A stretch of DNA of 45,378 nucleotides from Candidatus Eiseniibacteriota bacterium (lineage in GTDB: Bacteria; Joyebacterota; Joyebacteria; Joyebacterales; Joyebacteraceae): positions 1 through 45,378 of the forward strand of contig JAUVLG010000013.1 of assembly GCA_030595835.1 (NCBI GenBank). The letters run 5' to 3'. The position numbers and the translations under genes are program-made. The first letter of the stretch is position 1; the number at the start of each line of letters is the position of its first letter. Of the stretch, positions 24,794-33,415 are shown in pieces. The notes beneath the pieces are model-generated. The model was not told where the DNA came from. It did not search any database and saw only the letters and a program-made list of their open reading frames with translations.

Positions 24794-25156
24794 TTACGCC
24801 GTGTGAACCACCTCGATCTCAACGTGGTCTATCGAACCGGCGATCGGAACGCTGGGCTTCCGTATCCTGACCACAACCTCGAGCGCACCGAACTCCTTGA
24901 GCACGTCACGCGCGATCTTGTCCGCCATGGCCTCGAGCAGGTGGTACTTCTGGTTGACGACCTCGGACTCAACGAGCCTGTAGACCTTCTCGTAATTGAC
25001 GGTCTTCTTCATGTCGTCGGTCGCGACCGCCTCAGAGAGATCGGCGATGATCTCGACGTCGATCTCGAACCGCTGTCCCAGCTCGCGCTCGTTCTCCGAC
25101 GCGCCGTGATAGCCGTAGAGCCTGATGTTCTCGAGCGAGATTCTGTATTCAGCCAT
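24794..25156 (-). CDS. folB: Dihydroneopterin aldolase
   Basis: Converts 7,8-dihydroneopterin to 6-hydroxymethyl-dihydropterin, the step before FolK. 120 residues, tunnel-fold family size. Motifs: LENIRLYGYHGASENERELGQ with the conserved substrate Glu, FEIDVEII, TVNYEKVYRLVESEV, LLEAMADKIARDVL and VRIRKPSVPI with the catalytic Lys. ATG at 25156 with GGAG upstream (8 nt). Directly between dapL and folK, which supports folate function. Confidence 0.96.
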   Translation of the reverse strand: MAEYRISLENIRLYGYHGASENERELGQRFEIDVEIIADLSEAVATDDMKKTVNYEKVYRLVESEVVNQKYHLLEAMADKIARDVLKEFGALEVVVRIRKPSVPIAGSIDHVEIEVVHTA

Positions 25157-25200
25157 GGTCCACGCTCCTGGTTCGGGAAATGCGAGTCAGCGCCCAGACC

Positions 25201-26364
25201 CTACAGCATTCGCGTGATTCTCGCAACCGCCTCGGCGATCCTGTCCTCGGTCGACGTCAGAGCCATGCGCATGTAGCGGTCGCCAGCCGCTCCGAACCCG
25301 ACGCCCGGGGTCGTGACGACGTGCCCGTCACGGAGGAGCCGCGCGCAGAACTCCTGCGAGCGTTCTGCGGTCGGTATCCGCGCCCAGATGTAGAACGTCG
25401 CGCGCGGTCTCGGCACGTTCCAGCCAGCCTTGTGAAGGCCGTCGACCAGAACGTCCCGTCTTCGCCTGTAGATCTCCACCTGCTCCGCCAGACGGCTGTC
25501 GGGCAGCGCAAGCGCCGCCTCCCCCGCCCTCTGAATAGCTGTGAAGACACAGGAGTCAACGTTGTCCTTGACGGTGGCCAGCGCCTCGATCGCCTCCGGG
25601 TTGCCGACGGCGAATCCCAGCCGCCAGCCGGTCATATTGAAGGTCTTCGAGAAGGAATGGAACTCGATGCCCACGTCCTTCGCACCGTCAATCTGAAGAA
25701 GCGACACGCGCGGACCCTCGTAGATCACCTCGGAGTAGGCCGCGTCGTTCAGCACGAGGATGCCGTGCTCACGCGCGAAATTGACGGCGGTCTTGAAGAA
25801 CGCCTTGTCGGCCACGGCGCCGGTCGGGTTGTTCGGGTAGTTGAGGAACAGGAGCTTCGCCCTGTCCAGGTCGCGCGGTGTGAGTCCCGTGAAGCTCGGC
25901 AGGAAGCCCTCCTGTTCGCTCAACTTGATCAGGTGGACCTTGCCGTCGGCGAGCCACGTGGCCGCGGGGTAGATTGGAAACGCCGGATCGGGAATCAGCG
26001 CCACGTCACCCGGGTTCATCACGGCCAGCGGCAGGTGCCCAAGCCCCTCCTTGGTGCCGATGAGCGGAAGCACCTCCCGCTCCGGATCGAGCGCCACGCC
26101 GTAGCGGGCCTCGTACCAGCGCGCGATGGCGCGCTTGAAGGAAGGGTCGCCGCGCTGAAGCGGGTATCGGTGCGTCGCGGGGTCCGTGCAGGCCTCTCGC
26201 AGCGCCGACACGACCTCCGGGAACGTCGGCAGATCGGGGTCCCCTATCCCCAGGTCGACGACATCGGCGCCGGACTCCACAAGTTCGTTCTTAACCCGGT
26301 CGATCTCCACGAAAAGATACGGAGGGAGCTTGCCCAACCGTTCCGAACGTCTGATTCGGCTCAT
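25201..26364 (-). CDS. dapL: LL-diaminopimelate aminotransferase-like PLP enzyme
   Basis: Class I/II fold type I aminotransferase of 387 residues. Motifs: RRSERLGKLPPYLFVEID, DLGIGDPDLPTF, RYPLQRGDPSFKRAIARWY, PLIGTKEGLGHLPL, DPAFPIYP, FLNYPNNPTGAVADKAFF, and the PLP lysine Lys240 in FHSFSKTFNMTGWRLGFAVG. The combination IGDPDxPTP-like plus GTKEGLxHLPLA is typical of DapL, which makes LL-diaminopimelate directly from tetrahydrodipicolinate for lysine and peptidoglycan. Other subfamily members act on alanine or aspartate, so substrate is inferred. First gene of the folB-folK-dNK-panBC operon, with its own candidate promoter upstream. Confidence 0.8.
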   Translation of the reverse strand: MSRIRRSERLGKLPPYLFVEIDRVKNELVESGADVVDLGIGDPDLPTFPEVVSALREACTDPATHRYPLQRGDPSFKRAIARWYEARYGVALDPEREVLPLIGTKEGLGHLPLAVMNPGDVALIPDPAFPIYPAATWLADGKVHLIKLSEQEGFLPSFTGLTPRDLDRAKLLFLNYPNNPTGAVADKAFFKTAVNFAREHGILVLNDAAYSEVIYEGPRVSLLQIDGAKDVGIEFHSFSKTFNMTGWRLGFAVGNPEAIEALATVKDNVDSCVFTAIQRAGEAALALPDSRLAEQVEIYRRRRDVLVDGLHKAGWNVPRPRATFYIWARIPTAERSQEFCARLLRDGHVVTTPGVGFGAAGDRYMRMALTSTEDRIAEAVARITRML

Positions 26365-26425
26365 TGCTCTGGTTTCCCTAAGGGGTTGTCCACAGGGGCC
26401 GTCTGCTCACCGTACGCGACGTGAG

Positions 26426-26453
26426 CGTATCCCGCAAATTCGCGGGGTGTCAA
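26426..26453 (-). promoter_or_regulatory. Candidate dapL operon promoter with a palindrome in the spacer
   Basis: On the minus strand a perfect TTGACA (26448-26453), a 16-bp spacer and GATACG (26426-26431). The spacer holds a 16-bp palindrome with one mismatch, CCCGCGAATTTGCGGG, positioned where a repressor would block RNA polymerase. The start would lie near 26418, about 55 nt before the dapL ATG. The -10 is weak. Confidence 0.4.
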
Positions 26454-26486
26454 GCGGAAAGGGGCTCGCGTGGGGCGCCATACGAA

Positions 26487-26517
26487 AGCCCGGCCGACAT
26501 CAAGTGCCGGCCGGGCT
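26487..26517 (-). terminator. Terminator after the secreted-protein operon
   Basis: Perfect 10-bp arms AGCCCGGCCG / CGGCCGGGCT, extendable to 13 bp with one mismatch around a five-base loop. On the minus strand the stem is followed by TTTCG. It lies 32 nt after the stop of the 26549-27910 gene and before the dapL promoter, so it separates the two transcripts. The T-run is short. Confidence 0.65.
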
Positions 26518-26548
26518 CGTTGAAGCGCTCTCTGGAAATGAGCGGTTC

Positions 26549-27910
26549 CTACCGGTTCTCGAGTTCCGCCTTCTTCCTCAGGAACTCGATGTCCTCCCCT
26601 TCGTCCGATCTCACGGGCATCGGGTACGGGTAGTAGATGCCAGTCATCTGCGCGAACCAGAACCTGTCACCCGAACTCTGCCCGCTCGACATCTGTCCGA
26701 CGAGGTAGTAGGTGTACGTTCCCGAGCCGGTCACTTCGTGGACGCTGTGAACACTGAAGGTTCTTTCGATCTCGGAGACGGACGGCCACGAGGAGGGAAT
26801 CTCCTCGTCAATCCTGTCGTACGACGTGCCCAGGCTGGTCGGGGTTGTCCCATGGGCCAGCTGGATGTTGTCCATCGTGCCGCTCGTGTGGTTGATGTGC
26901 ACGCGCACGTTGGAGTTCACCACGATGTACCCCGGACCCGGCACGGTTAGTGTGACCTGGCAGTCGTCGTACTGCGTGGGGCTGCTGCCGATGCCCGTCG
27001 TCGAGCCCTCGTTGTGCGTGTCGATGATGTTCGGCGGACCCCACTCCGCGTTGCCCCACTCGTCGGCGCACCGCAGGACGTAGCCCTCGACCGGGTTCCG
27101 TGTCATCCAGATACCCGAGCAGGTGAGGGTGCCCGCGGCAGCGATGGAGTGCTCAACCTGTAGCGACCGGCCCTTGATGATACCCTGCACCAGCATACTG
27201 TCGCTGACGGTCACCGAGCCGTCGAACACGCCGGCGTAGCCGGAGCCGTTCGCTACGCCCCTGATGGCTGGCCCCGTGCCGCTGTGCCAGCCGAGAACTG
27301 CGGTGCCAGGCCCATTGTGCATCCCATAGAGCGAGGCCGCCGTGCTGCCGGCGTTGTTGATGATGAAGTATCCGCAAACGTTGGGGCCGGTGTTCGTGAT
27401 CTGGAATGCGTGGCCGCTGGTCCCGAGGGTCCCCGAATACGGCAGGTCGAGACCGTTGTCCGCGCCGAGCGACTGGAATGCCGACGGCACGCTCGCGAGC
27501 TTGAGCCTTGGAGTGAGCATCTCACTGTCGATCGTCAGTTGCAGGTAGTACGGGGGCGCGTCGAACGCCGGAAGTCCACCCAAGACCGAGCCAAGCTCGA
27601 TATTGAACCAACCATCCATAATGACCGTGGCCACATGCGTCTCCGGACCCCAGACGGTCGCGCCGCCAAACTCGGCGTCGTACATCCTCGCCGTGACCGT
27701 ATAGGTGGCGTTGATGGGCTCACTGGTGCCCGCGTCCGCCACAAATCCCTGGAACCAGATGGTCTCCTGTATGTCTCTCGACGGATCCCCGTCCCCAAAC
27801 ATGGCTCCCTCGCCGAGTTCCATCGACCGTGCTCCTGCGGTCCCTGCAAGACCCAGAGTCAGAACAAGAACACCAGACATCACCACACTGACAGCAGTCT
27901 TCGTTGACAT
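26549..27910 (-). CDS. Secreted multidomain protein with beta-rich repeats
   Basis: 453 residues with an N-terminal signal peptide (hydrophobic VVMSGVLVLTLGLAGTAGA). After it comes a module of about 110 residues (FQGFVADAGTSEPINATYTV to LTPRLKLASVPSAFQS) recognisable from many secreted proteins of uncultured bacteria by its FQG...Y.VT...YD..FGG..VWGPE and PRLKLASVP ending. Next is a Gly/Asn-rich beta-helix-like part (GTAVLGWHSGTGPAIRGVANG and AGVFDGSVTV), then a C-terminal domain with TVPGPGYIVVNSNVRVHINH. ATG at 27910 has GGAGG 8 nt upstream. It follows 56 nt after a sorting-domain protein. No enzyme motif is visible; surface or tail-fibre-like structural role is inference. Confidence 0.75.
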   Translation of the reverse strand: MSTKTAVSVVMSGVLVLTLGLAGTAGARSMELGEGAMFGDGDPSRDIQETIWFQGFVADAGTSEPINATYTVTARMYDAEFGGATVWGPETHVATVIMDGWFNIELGSVLGGLPAFDAPPYYLQLTIDSEMLTPRLKLASVPSAFQSLGADNGLDLPYSGTLGTSGHAFQITNTGPNVCGYFIINNAGSTAASLYGMHNGPGTAVLGWHSGTGPAIRGVANGSGYAGVFDGSVTVSDSMLVQGIIKGRSLQVEHSIAAAGTLTCSGIWMTRNPVEGYVLRCADEWGNAEWGPPNIIDTHNEGSTTGIGSSPTQYDDCQVTLTVPGPGYIVVNSNVRVHINHTSGTMDNIQLAHGTTPTSLGTSYDRIDEEIPSSWPSVSEIERTFSVHSVHEVTGSGTYTYYLVGQMSSGQSSGDRFWFAQMTGIYYPYPMPVRSDEGEDIEFLRKKAELENR

Positions 27911-27966
27911 CCCGTTTCCCTCCTCGGTGTTTCACTTCCACAGCTTCAAACGCTCCGGACGCAACG

Positions 27967-28764
27967 CTATCTCAGGTAGACCAGCCTGCCTGTCTCTCTC
28001 ACTCCTGCTGCCTCGAGCGCGATGAAATAGACGCCCGATGCCACACGCTGACCGCGGTCGTTCGTGCCGTCCCACGTAACACTGTGGCGACCCGGGCGCG
28101 CGACTTCCGTGTTGAGTGCCGTCACGACGCGGCCGGCGATGTCGTAGATCCTGAGACTGATGCCCCGCGAAGCCGAGGCGACGTCCAGCTGGATAACCGT
28201 GCCGTCGCTGAACGGGTTCGGGTTCGCGTTGTACAACTTCGTGGCTAGCGTGCCGTCCGTCCTGAGCATCACGGTCTCGCCTACAACGTCCTCGCTGCCG
28301 TCGCCGAGGACACCGCGGAGCTCGTACCAGAACGACGAGCCAGGCCATACCGTCGTGTCCTCGTAGACGCCGGGAGAGAACGGTGGCAATCTTGCCTCGT
28401 TCAGTCTCTCAAACGGACCATCCTCTGCCCAGGCCCTGTAGATGTTGAAGCTCGAGATCCCTCCGAACGATTCCACGGTCCACCTGAGAGTCACGATGAG
28501 CGGCTCGGTCTCCGTGGCCACGAATGCTCCCTCAACCGGAGTGACGCTGCAACCCCACAGCGAGAACGAGGCGCTCTCGGCGCTGCCGACGAAGGAACCT
28601 CCAAGTCTGGAAACCATCTCGAAGTTCGCGGATGTGCTGTGCGAACTACCGTCGGCTGGCGCGGCCGCGGTCGTCGACCACGTCCGAAGCTCAAAGCCGG
28701 CTCCAGACGCAACGGCGGCAGCAAGAAGCGCGAGCAGTACGCAGATGACGCACTTCACCTTCAT
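27967..28764 (-). CDS. Secreted protein with FlgD/T9SS-type C-terminal sorting domain
   Basis: 265 residues. Signal peptide VICVLLALLAAAVASGAG at the N-terminus. A first part (about 25-75) has the S-T-SANFEMVSRLGGSFVGSAESASFSLWGCS pattern common in secreted proteins with such tails. A fibronectin-type or Ig-like segment follows (TLRWTVESFGGISSFNIYRA to FWYELRGVL). The C-terminus (about 185-265) is a FlgD-Ig/T9SS type A-like domain: LYNANPNPFSDGTVI, ISLRIYDIAGRVV, GRHSVTWDGTNDRGQ, VASGVYFIAL. ATG at 28764 has GGGGGA 4 nt upstream. The gene leads a two-gene unit behind a promoter at 28837-28866. No catalytic residues are seen. The tail suggests export by a type IX-like route, but no T9SS genes are in the window. 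Confidence 0.85.
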   Translation of the reverse strand: MKVKCVICVLLALLAAAVASGAGFELRTWSTTAAAPADGSSHSTSANFEMVSRLGGSFVGSAESASFSLWGCSVTPVEGAFVATETEPLIVTLRWTVESFGGISSFNIYRAWAEDGPFERLNEARLPPFSPGVYEDTTVWPGSSFWYELRGVLGDGSEDVVGETVMLRTDGTLATKLYNANPNPFSDGTVIQLDVASASRGISLRIYDIAGRVVTALNTEVARPGRHSVTWDGTNDRGQRVASGVYFIALEAAGVRETGRLVYLR

Positions 28765-28836
28765 GACGTCCCCCTTTCGTGTGCGGGATCAAGACCTCGC
28801 GAACGTGTGGAGAGTCCACTACCCCTCGCAAGTCGC

Positions 28837-28866
28837 ACAGTAGTCGCGCCCGACTCGAGCTGTCAA
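28837..28866 (-). promoter_or_regulatory. Candidate promoter for the two secreted-protein genes
   Basis: Minus-strand TTGACA (28861-28866), an 18-bp spacer, TACTGT (28837-28842). The start would be near 28830, 66 nt before the ATG at 28764. The -10 is poor (3 of 6). Confidence 0.4.
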
Positions 28867-28935
28867 GCACGAATCCCACCGAATTCCCCGCGGTGGACGC
28901 GCCCCCACGACCTGTTGTAGTGTTGCGATGGTAGT

Positions 28936-28966
28936 CGGTGTGTGGTGCCGCGCGACCGACACACCG
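28936..28966 (+). other. Hairpin upstream of the UbiA-TPR gene
   Basis: Perfect 8-bp arms CGGTGTGT (28936-28943) and ACACACCG (28959-28966), 15-bp loop. It lies in the divergent gap 28765-29039, about 75 nt before the chosen start of the UbiA-TPR gene. I found no convincing plus-strand -35/-10 pair beside it. It could be a leader hairpin or an operator. Confidence 0.3.
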
Positions 28967-29039
28967 GCCCCAGGGTCGAGCGGGTTCAGCCACGAACATG
29001 CTGCCACGTCAACATGCTGCAGGGTTCTGGAGCACCGGA

Positions 29040-31544
29040 GTGAAGAGAGATCTGATCACAGTGATCGAGGGTGCTGAGCGCTCTCCCCTGCCGTGGGGCT
29101 ACGTGGCCGCGACGTTCCTGGCACTGGTGCTCGCGCGCAACCTGCTCGAGGGCGCGCTCGGTCCAAACGGCGCAATCGGGTTCGTCTACTTCTCCTCCCC
29201 GTCGGCACTCATGGTGCTTGACCACTTCGTCCTGTTCTATCTGAGCCTCTTCCTCTCGTTCGCGCTGGTCCTGTCCACCCTCACACGGGAACGCATAGGC
29301 CGTGTGATGAGGGTGATGACGCCCGCCTGGATTCTTCTTCTGATTCCTCCCGTGCTCGACTATATCCTGACCGGCGGCGAGGGCATGGCAATCACGTACG
29401 TGCTCGAGCTGCGACCGGTGGTACTGCGGTTCTTCGACCCCAGAGTGAGCTTCGAGACCATATCCCCGGGACAGCGCGTGGAGATCCTCGGAGCCTGCCT
29501 GCTCGCGGCAACCTACGTCAGGCTGAAGACAAGGAACTGGGCGCGGACCGTCTCTGGCTTCATCGCCGTCTACCTCGTGCTCGCACTGCACGGCGTCCTG
29601 CCCAGCCTCCTCGCCAGGGCATCGTGGGCGCTGACGCGCGCCGCCTCCGCCTCCGCTGAACTCGCGTACCTCACCGCGTTCAAGTCGGGAGGTCTGGTTG
29701 CTGACGAGAGCCGAAAGCTCGCGCTCGTCTTCTTCCTGACCACGGTCGCGCTGGGCTGGACCGCCTTCAGACGCCACTCGCCGGACAGGGAGAGGGCGAT
29801 GCGGCGGAATGTGCGCCCGCTCCGGTCCCTTCACTACCTGGGGCTAACCACCTTCGGGATCGCGTTCGGCTGGGCGCTCTTCTCGCGGTACGGCGTCGAG
29901 TTTGCGGGAGCAGGCGACGTCCTCGGGGTACTCGCCACATGCATCGCGACGTTCTTCGCCTTCCAGGCGTCGGTCGCGATCAACGATCTCTTCGATGAGG
30001 AGGGCGATCGTATCTCGGAAGAGGCACGGCCGCTCGTGTCCGGCGCTCTCGAACGGCGGGACCTCGTGGGTCAGGCGGTCGTCTTTTCGCTGGCGGCGCT
30101 CTTGCTCGCGCTCAATGTCAAGTACTCGACGTTCCTGTTCATGGTGCTGACGCTCATCGTCTCGTTTGTCTATTCGGCGCCGCCCGTCCGACTCAAGCGT
30201 TTCCCGATCATCGCGAGTCTCTCGCTCGGTGTCGTGTCGCTCCTCGCGTGCCTGGTCGGGTTCTCCGTCTTTGCGGAGGAGCGGGCCATGGCGCTCTTCC
30301 CCACCTCCCTCGCGTGGGTCCTCGTGCTGTCGTTCGGGCTCGGATTCGTCGCGAAGGACCTCAAGGACATCGACGGCGACAGGGCGACGGGCGTGTGGAC
30401 GCTGCCCGTGCTGCTCGGTCCAGCCGCAGGTAAGGCGGCGGTCGCGTTGCTCGTCTTCCTGGGCTATCTGTCGGTCGCACTGCTCCTGCCCTACCCGATG
30501 CTCAAGGCGCCAGCAGTAGTGTTGGGACTTGCCAGCGCGGCAACGGTCCTGGTGTGGCGCAGAAAGCATCTCGCCGAGCTGCTGCTCGCCGTCTGCCTGC
30601 TGTTCACCGTCGTCGTGGCACTCTCGGTGCTGTTTGGCATCGACTCGCTGCTGGAGATCGCCGGCCCGGAGTCCCACGGCGTGCGCGAGGCCAGGGCGGC
30701 CGAGTTCAGGGCAGGTCGCGCCGAGGCCCGACACAACTGGGTGAGCGCGTCGTCCGGTTTCACCGAAGCCGCGCGGGTCTTCCGGGACGACCCCGACGTG
30801 CAGCTCCGCGCGGGCGCCACGCTCTTCGAGCAGGAACGATACGCCGACGCGCTGCCCTACCTTGAGCATGCGGTCGACCTCGACGGGTCGTCTCCCATCG
30901 CGCTCGAGTATCTGGCCAAGACGGAATCCAAGCTGGGCCGCCTCGACTCGGCGGAGTGGCTCATGCATGAGGCCATCAGGCAGGGCGTAAGGCCGGGGGT
31001 CTTCTATTCGGTGCTCGGCGAGCACTGCATGGGGACCAGCGGCCCCGAATCCGCGGCGCGCGCGTTCCGACGCTCGCTTGTCCTGGGACGGCCGGATATC
31101 CCAGCGCGGCTGCGGCTGGCGGACGCGCTCCTGGCCACGGGCCACAGGGATGAGGCCCGGGCGGAACTCAAGACGGCGGTGACGCGGCGACCGTCGTCGC
31201 CCGCTGCACACGATGCTCTGGGGAGGTTCCTGGCTGCCACGGGGAACGCGGACGGTGCGGTCGTTGCGCTGCGGCAGGCCGTCGAACTTGACGACGAGGA
31301 GTCCATCTACTGGAACAACCTGGGCGCGGCACTGCGGATGACCGGACGCCACGGTGAATCACTGGACGCCATCGACGAAGCTACCCGTCTCGACCCTCGC
31401 GCATCGGAGCCCTACTACAACCGTGGCCTCACGCTCGAGGCGACCGGCCGTACGAACGAAGCGAGGAGACAGTATCTCCTCGCTCTGGAACTCGACCCCA
31501 TGAACCTGCCGGCCAGGTCGGCGCTGGGCCGGTCGAGCGAATGA
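29040..31544 (+). CDS. UbiA-type prenyltransferase fused to a TPR domain
   Basis: 834 residues. The N-terminal 240 residues form an unassigned block of about six hydrophobic helices. Then comes a polytopic UbiA-like domain (about 260-545): first Asp-rich motif NDLFDEEGD at 315-323 followed by RISEEARPLVSGALERRDL, and second Asp motif DLKDIDGDRATGVWTLPVLL at about 440-459. These match prenyl-diphosphate and magnesium binding in UbiA enzymes. Residues 566-834 are about seven or eight tetratricopeptide repeats (for example YADALPYLEHAVDLD, WNNLGAALRMTGRHGESLDA, YNRGLTLEATGRTNEARRQY). The chosen start is GTG at 29040 with GGAG 7 nt upstream; longer frames (ATG at 28998, GTG at 28938) lack support. 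The membrane-plus-TPR fusion is not a common UbiA form. Prenyl acceptor unknown. Confidence 0.8.
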   Translation: MKRDLITVIEGAERSPLPWGYVAATFLALVLARNLLEGALGPNGAIGFVYFSSPSALMVLDHFVLFYLSLFLSFALVLSTLTRERIGRVMRVMTPAWILLLIPPVLDYILTGGEGMAITYVLELRPVVLRFFDPRVSFETISPGQRVEILGACLLAATYVRLKTRNWARTVSGFIAVYLVLALHGVLPSLLARASWALTRAASASAELAYLTAFKSGGLVADESRKLALVFFLTTVALGWTAFRRHSPDRERAMRRNVRPLRSLHYLGLTTFGIAFGWALFSRYGVEFAGAGDVLGVLATCIATFFAFQASVAINDLFDEEGDRISEEARPLVSGALERRDLVGQAVVFSLAALLLALNVKYSTFLFMVLTLIVSFVYSAPPVRLKRFPIIASLSLGVVSLLACLVGFSVFAEERAMALFPTSLAWVLVLSFGLGFVAKDLKDIDGDRATGVWTLPVLLGPAAGKAAVALLVFLGYLSVALLLPYPMLKAPAVVLGLASAATVLVWRRKHLAELLLAVCLLFTVVVALSVLFGIDSLLEIAGPESHGVREARAAEFRAGRAEARHNWVSASSGFTEAARVFRDDPDVQLRAGATLFEQERYADALPYLEHAVDLDGSSPIALEYLAKTESKLGRLDSAEWLMHEAIRQGVRPGVFYSVLGEHCMGTSGPESAARAFRRSLVLGRPDIPARLRLADALLATGHRDEARAELKTAVTRRPSSPAAHDALGRFLAATGNADGAVVALRQAVELDDEESIYWNNLGAALRMTGRHGESLDAIDEATRLDPRASEPYYNRGLTLEATGRTNEARRQYLLALELDPMNLPARSALGRSSE

Positions 31545-31572
31545 CCCTCTCGGTCACCCTACCACCTGACCA

Positions 31573-32433
31573 TCAGAAGCCCGCCCGCTCCTGAACGACG
31601 ACGGCCCCCATCTCACACCCGATGTCCCGCGCGATGACCGGGCACTTGACCTTGAGCACGAAGAATATCCGGCCGGGCGCCTGGCTCAGGGTCTCGTAAT
31701 TGCCCTGTCCCTTCGCGATGACAATGCCCGCACGCAGGAAGCGCTCGCGGAACTCCGGGGAGCAGTCGTCGAGGATCGTCCCCGGGGCGTCGGACCCGTT
31801 CTCGATGACGGTAACGAGGTCGGTCATACCCACCTCCACCGCGTCACGCATGGTGGCGTCGTTGATGATGGGAGCGCCCCTGACGGCGAAGGTCACCTTG
31901 TCCGTGTCCATCTCCTCGATCAGCACCCTGTCGAAGACGATCTCGCCAGCGTTGTCCCCAACGTAGAGGATGTCGTCCGCCGAATCGACGGCGCGTCTCA
32001 ACGCGTCGAGCGCTCCGTCTTCCAGTGGCCACGCGAGGCTCTCAGAGATGGACCGCTCCACGCCCTCATCGTCGATGTCCGACGTGACCCCGAAATCTAT
32101 GATGTTGCCCGCGACGGCCAGACGAACAGCGGTACCAAACGGGTCGTCGGACTCAGCGACCATGCTCTTCAGCCGCTCGTACAGAGAGAGCGCCAGCGCG
32201 TTGAAACGGTCCTTGACCTCGCGGTAGGGGTCATCCACACCCGTCGCTTCTCTGACGACCCTGTGGATCACCTGCCCCATCGACGGCGGCGTGTCGTCCA
32301 TATCCATCTCGGAGACGGCTTCCGCCACCGCCCGAAGCACGCGGGCGTGCGCCTCGGTATCGTCGCTCGCCATTCGAGCGGCGCCAAGCGCCTGTTTCAG
32401 AAAGCAGGGAACGCAGTCCAGGAATGTCTTCAC
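31573..32433 (-). CDS. DUF89 / ARMT1-like damage-control phosphatase
   Basis: 286 residues of the DUF89 family, metal-dependent phosphatases proposed to hydrolyse damaged or misphosphorylated metabolites such as sugar phosphates. Hallmarks: N-terminal CVPC, GNIIDFGV, the metal and phosphate site ILYVGDNAGEIVFDRVLIEE, IINDATMRDAVEVG, VIAKGQGNYETLSQAP and LKVKCPVIARDIG. Stand-alone bacterial or archaeal size, with the CxxC subfamily form. It is the last gene of the operon starting at 38870, 39 nt after the PHP gene. Substrate is unknown. It converges on the UbiA-TPR gene with only 28 nt between stops and no clear terminator. Confidence 0.9.
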   Translation of the reverse strand: MKTFLDCVPCFLKQALGAARMASDDTEAHARVLRAVAEAVSEMDMDDTPPSMGQVIHRVVREATGVDDPYREVKDRFNALALSLYERLKSMVAESDDPFGTAVRLAVAGNIIDFGVTSDIDDEGVERSISESLAWPLEDGALDALRRAVDSADDILYVGDNAGEIVFDRVLIEEMDTDKVTFAVRGAPIINDATMRDAVEVGMTDLVTVIENGSDAPGTILDDCSPEFRERFLRAGIVIAKGQGNYETLSQAPGRIFFVLKVKCPVIARDIGCEMGAVVVQERAGF

Positions 32434-32472
32434 GTTACCTCGGGGGAACCGCGGGCGCGGCCGTCCTGCCCG

Positions 32473-33402
32473 CTAGGGTCGCGCCGCCTTCAACGCCTTC
32501 ACGAGCGCGTATCTCGCATCGACCTCCCCGACCTCGATCTGGGGTTTCGTGTCGCCGTGGAAGTCGGTGCCACCTGTCTTGAGCATGCCATGCTTGCTTG
32601 CCAGCGAGGCGTAGTGCCCCACGAGCTCGCCGAGTTCCGCCTTCGAGATGAGCGGCTCCCCTTTGAAATAGGGACGGTTCTTGTCGTACGTGTAGTAGAC
32701 CTCAAGTCCCTTCACGCCGGCGCCGGCGCACGTGGCGATGATCTCGTCGACGATGGGGTCTATCATGCTGCCGCCCTTGGCGAACGTCGTGTTGTAGGCC
32801 CCAGGGTGAGCGAGCACGGGCACGCCGCCCGCGCGCTCGATAAGTTCAACGCACTCCTCGAGCTCTAGGCTGAAGCTCTTCGTCACGTGCCACTCGCCAC
32901 CGTAGGAGGTCTTGTCGAAGAACTCCTGAGACGGGAAGTCCGGGTAGTAACGATGCAGCACCTTCCAGATGTGAGGTCTCCGCACCGTATCGCCCGCCGC
33001 CACGTCGAGTACCTCGTCCGCCTCTATCGGAAGCCCGTTCTCCGCAAGTACGGCGATCTGCTTGATGAGCTTCCCGTTCTTCGCGTCCTGAAGCCGCTGA
33101 AGCACGTCCTCGAGTTCATCGAAGTCCGGGTCAACAAAATACCCCAGGATGTCTATCTCGATCAGGTGCCTCTCGGGGTCGTGCGCGATGCCTATCTCCA
33201 CGCCCGGGATGACCTCGACGCCGTACTTCTCCCCCGCCGCAAGTGCCTCGCGGACGGAACCGGTGGAATCGTGGTCTGTGATGGCGATGGCGGCGAGCCC
33301 GAGCGACTGCGCCTTGCGCACGAGCGTCTCCGCGGTCTCGGAGCCGTCGGACGCGATGGTGTGCATGTGCAGGTCAACCATGGAACCGTCTGAGATGGCC
33401 AA
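32473..33402 (-). CDS. PHP-domain metal-dependent phosphoesterase
   Basis: 309-residue phosphoesterase with the PHP metal ligands in order: DLHMHTIASDGS, AIAITDHDSTGSV, VIPGVEIGIAHD, PVLAHPGAYNT and GGTDFHGDTKP at the C-terminus. Closest in layout to the TrpH/YciV-type PHP enzymes (5'-3' exonuclease or nucleotide phosphatase); an insertion of about 80 residues (HLIEIDILGYFVDPDFDELE to HRYYPDFPSQEF) precedes the later ligands, as in TrpH. I chose TTG at 33402 because GGAGG (33408-33412) is 5 nt upstream and right after the stop of the preceding gene; ATG at 33381 would give the more usual MVDLHMHT start but has no ribosome site at proper distance. Substrate is not defined. Confidence 0.88.
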   Translation of the reverse strand: MAISDGSMVDLHMHTIASDGSETAETLVRKAQSLGLAAIAITDHDSTGSVREALAAGEKYGVEVIPGVEIGIAHDPERHLIEIDILGYFVDPDFDELEDVLQRLQDAKNGKLIKQIAVLAENGLPIEADEVLDVAAGDTVRRPHIWKVLHRYYPDFPSQEFFDKTSYGGEWHVTKSFSLELEECVELIERAGGVPVLAHPGAYNTTFAKGGSMIDPIVDEIIATCAGAGVKGLEVYYTYDKNRPYFKGEPLISKAELGELVGHYASLASKHGMLKTGGTDFHGDTKPQIEVGEVDARYALVKALKAARP

Positions 33403-33415
33403 ACCGTCCTCCCCG

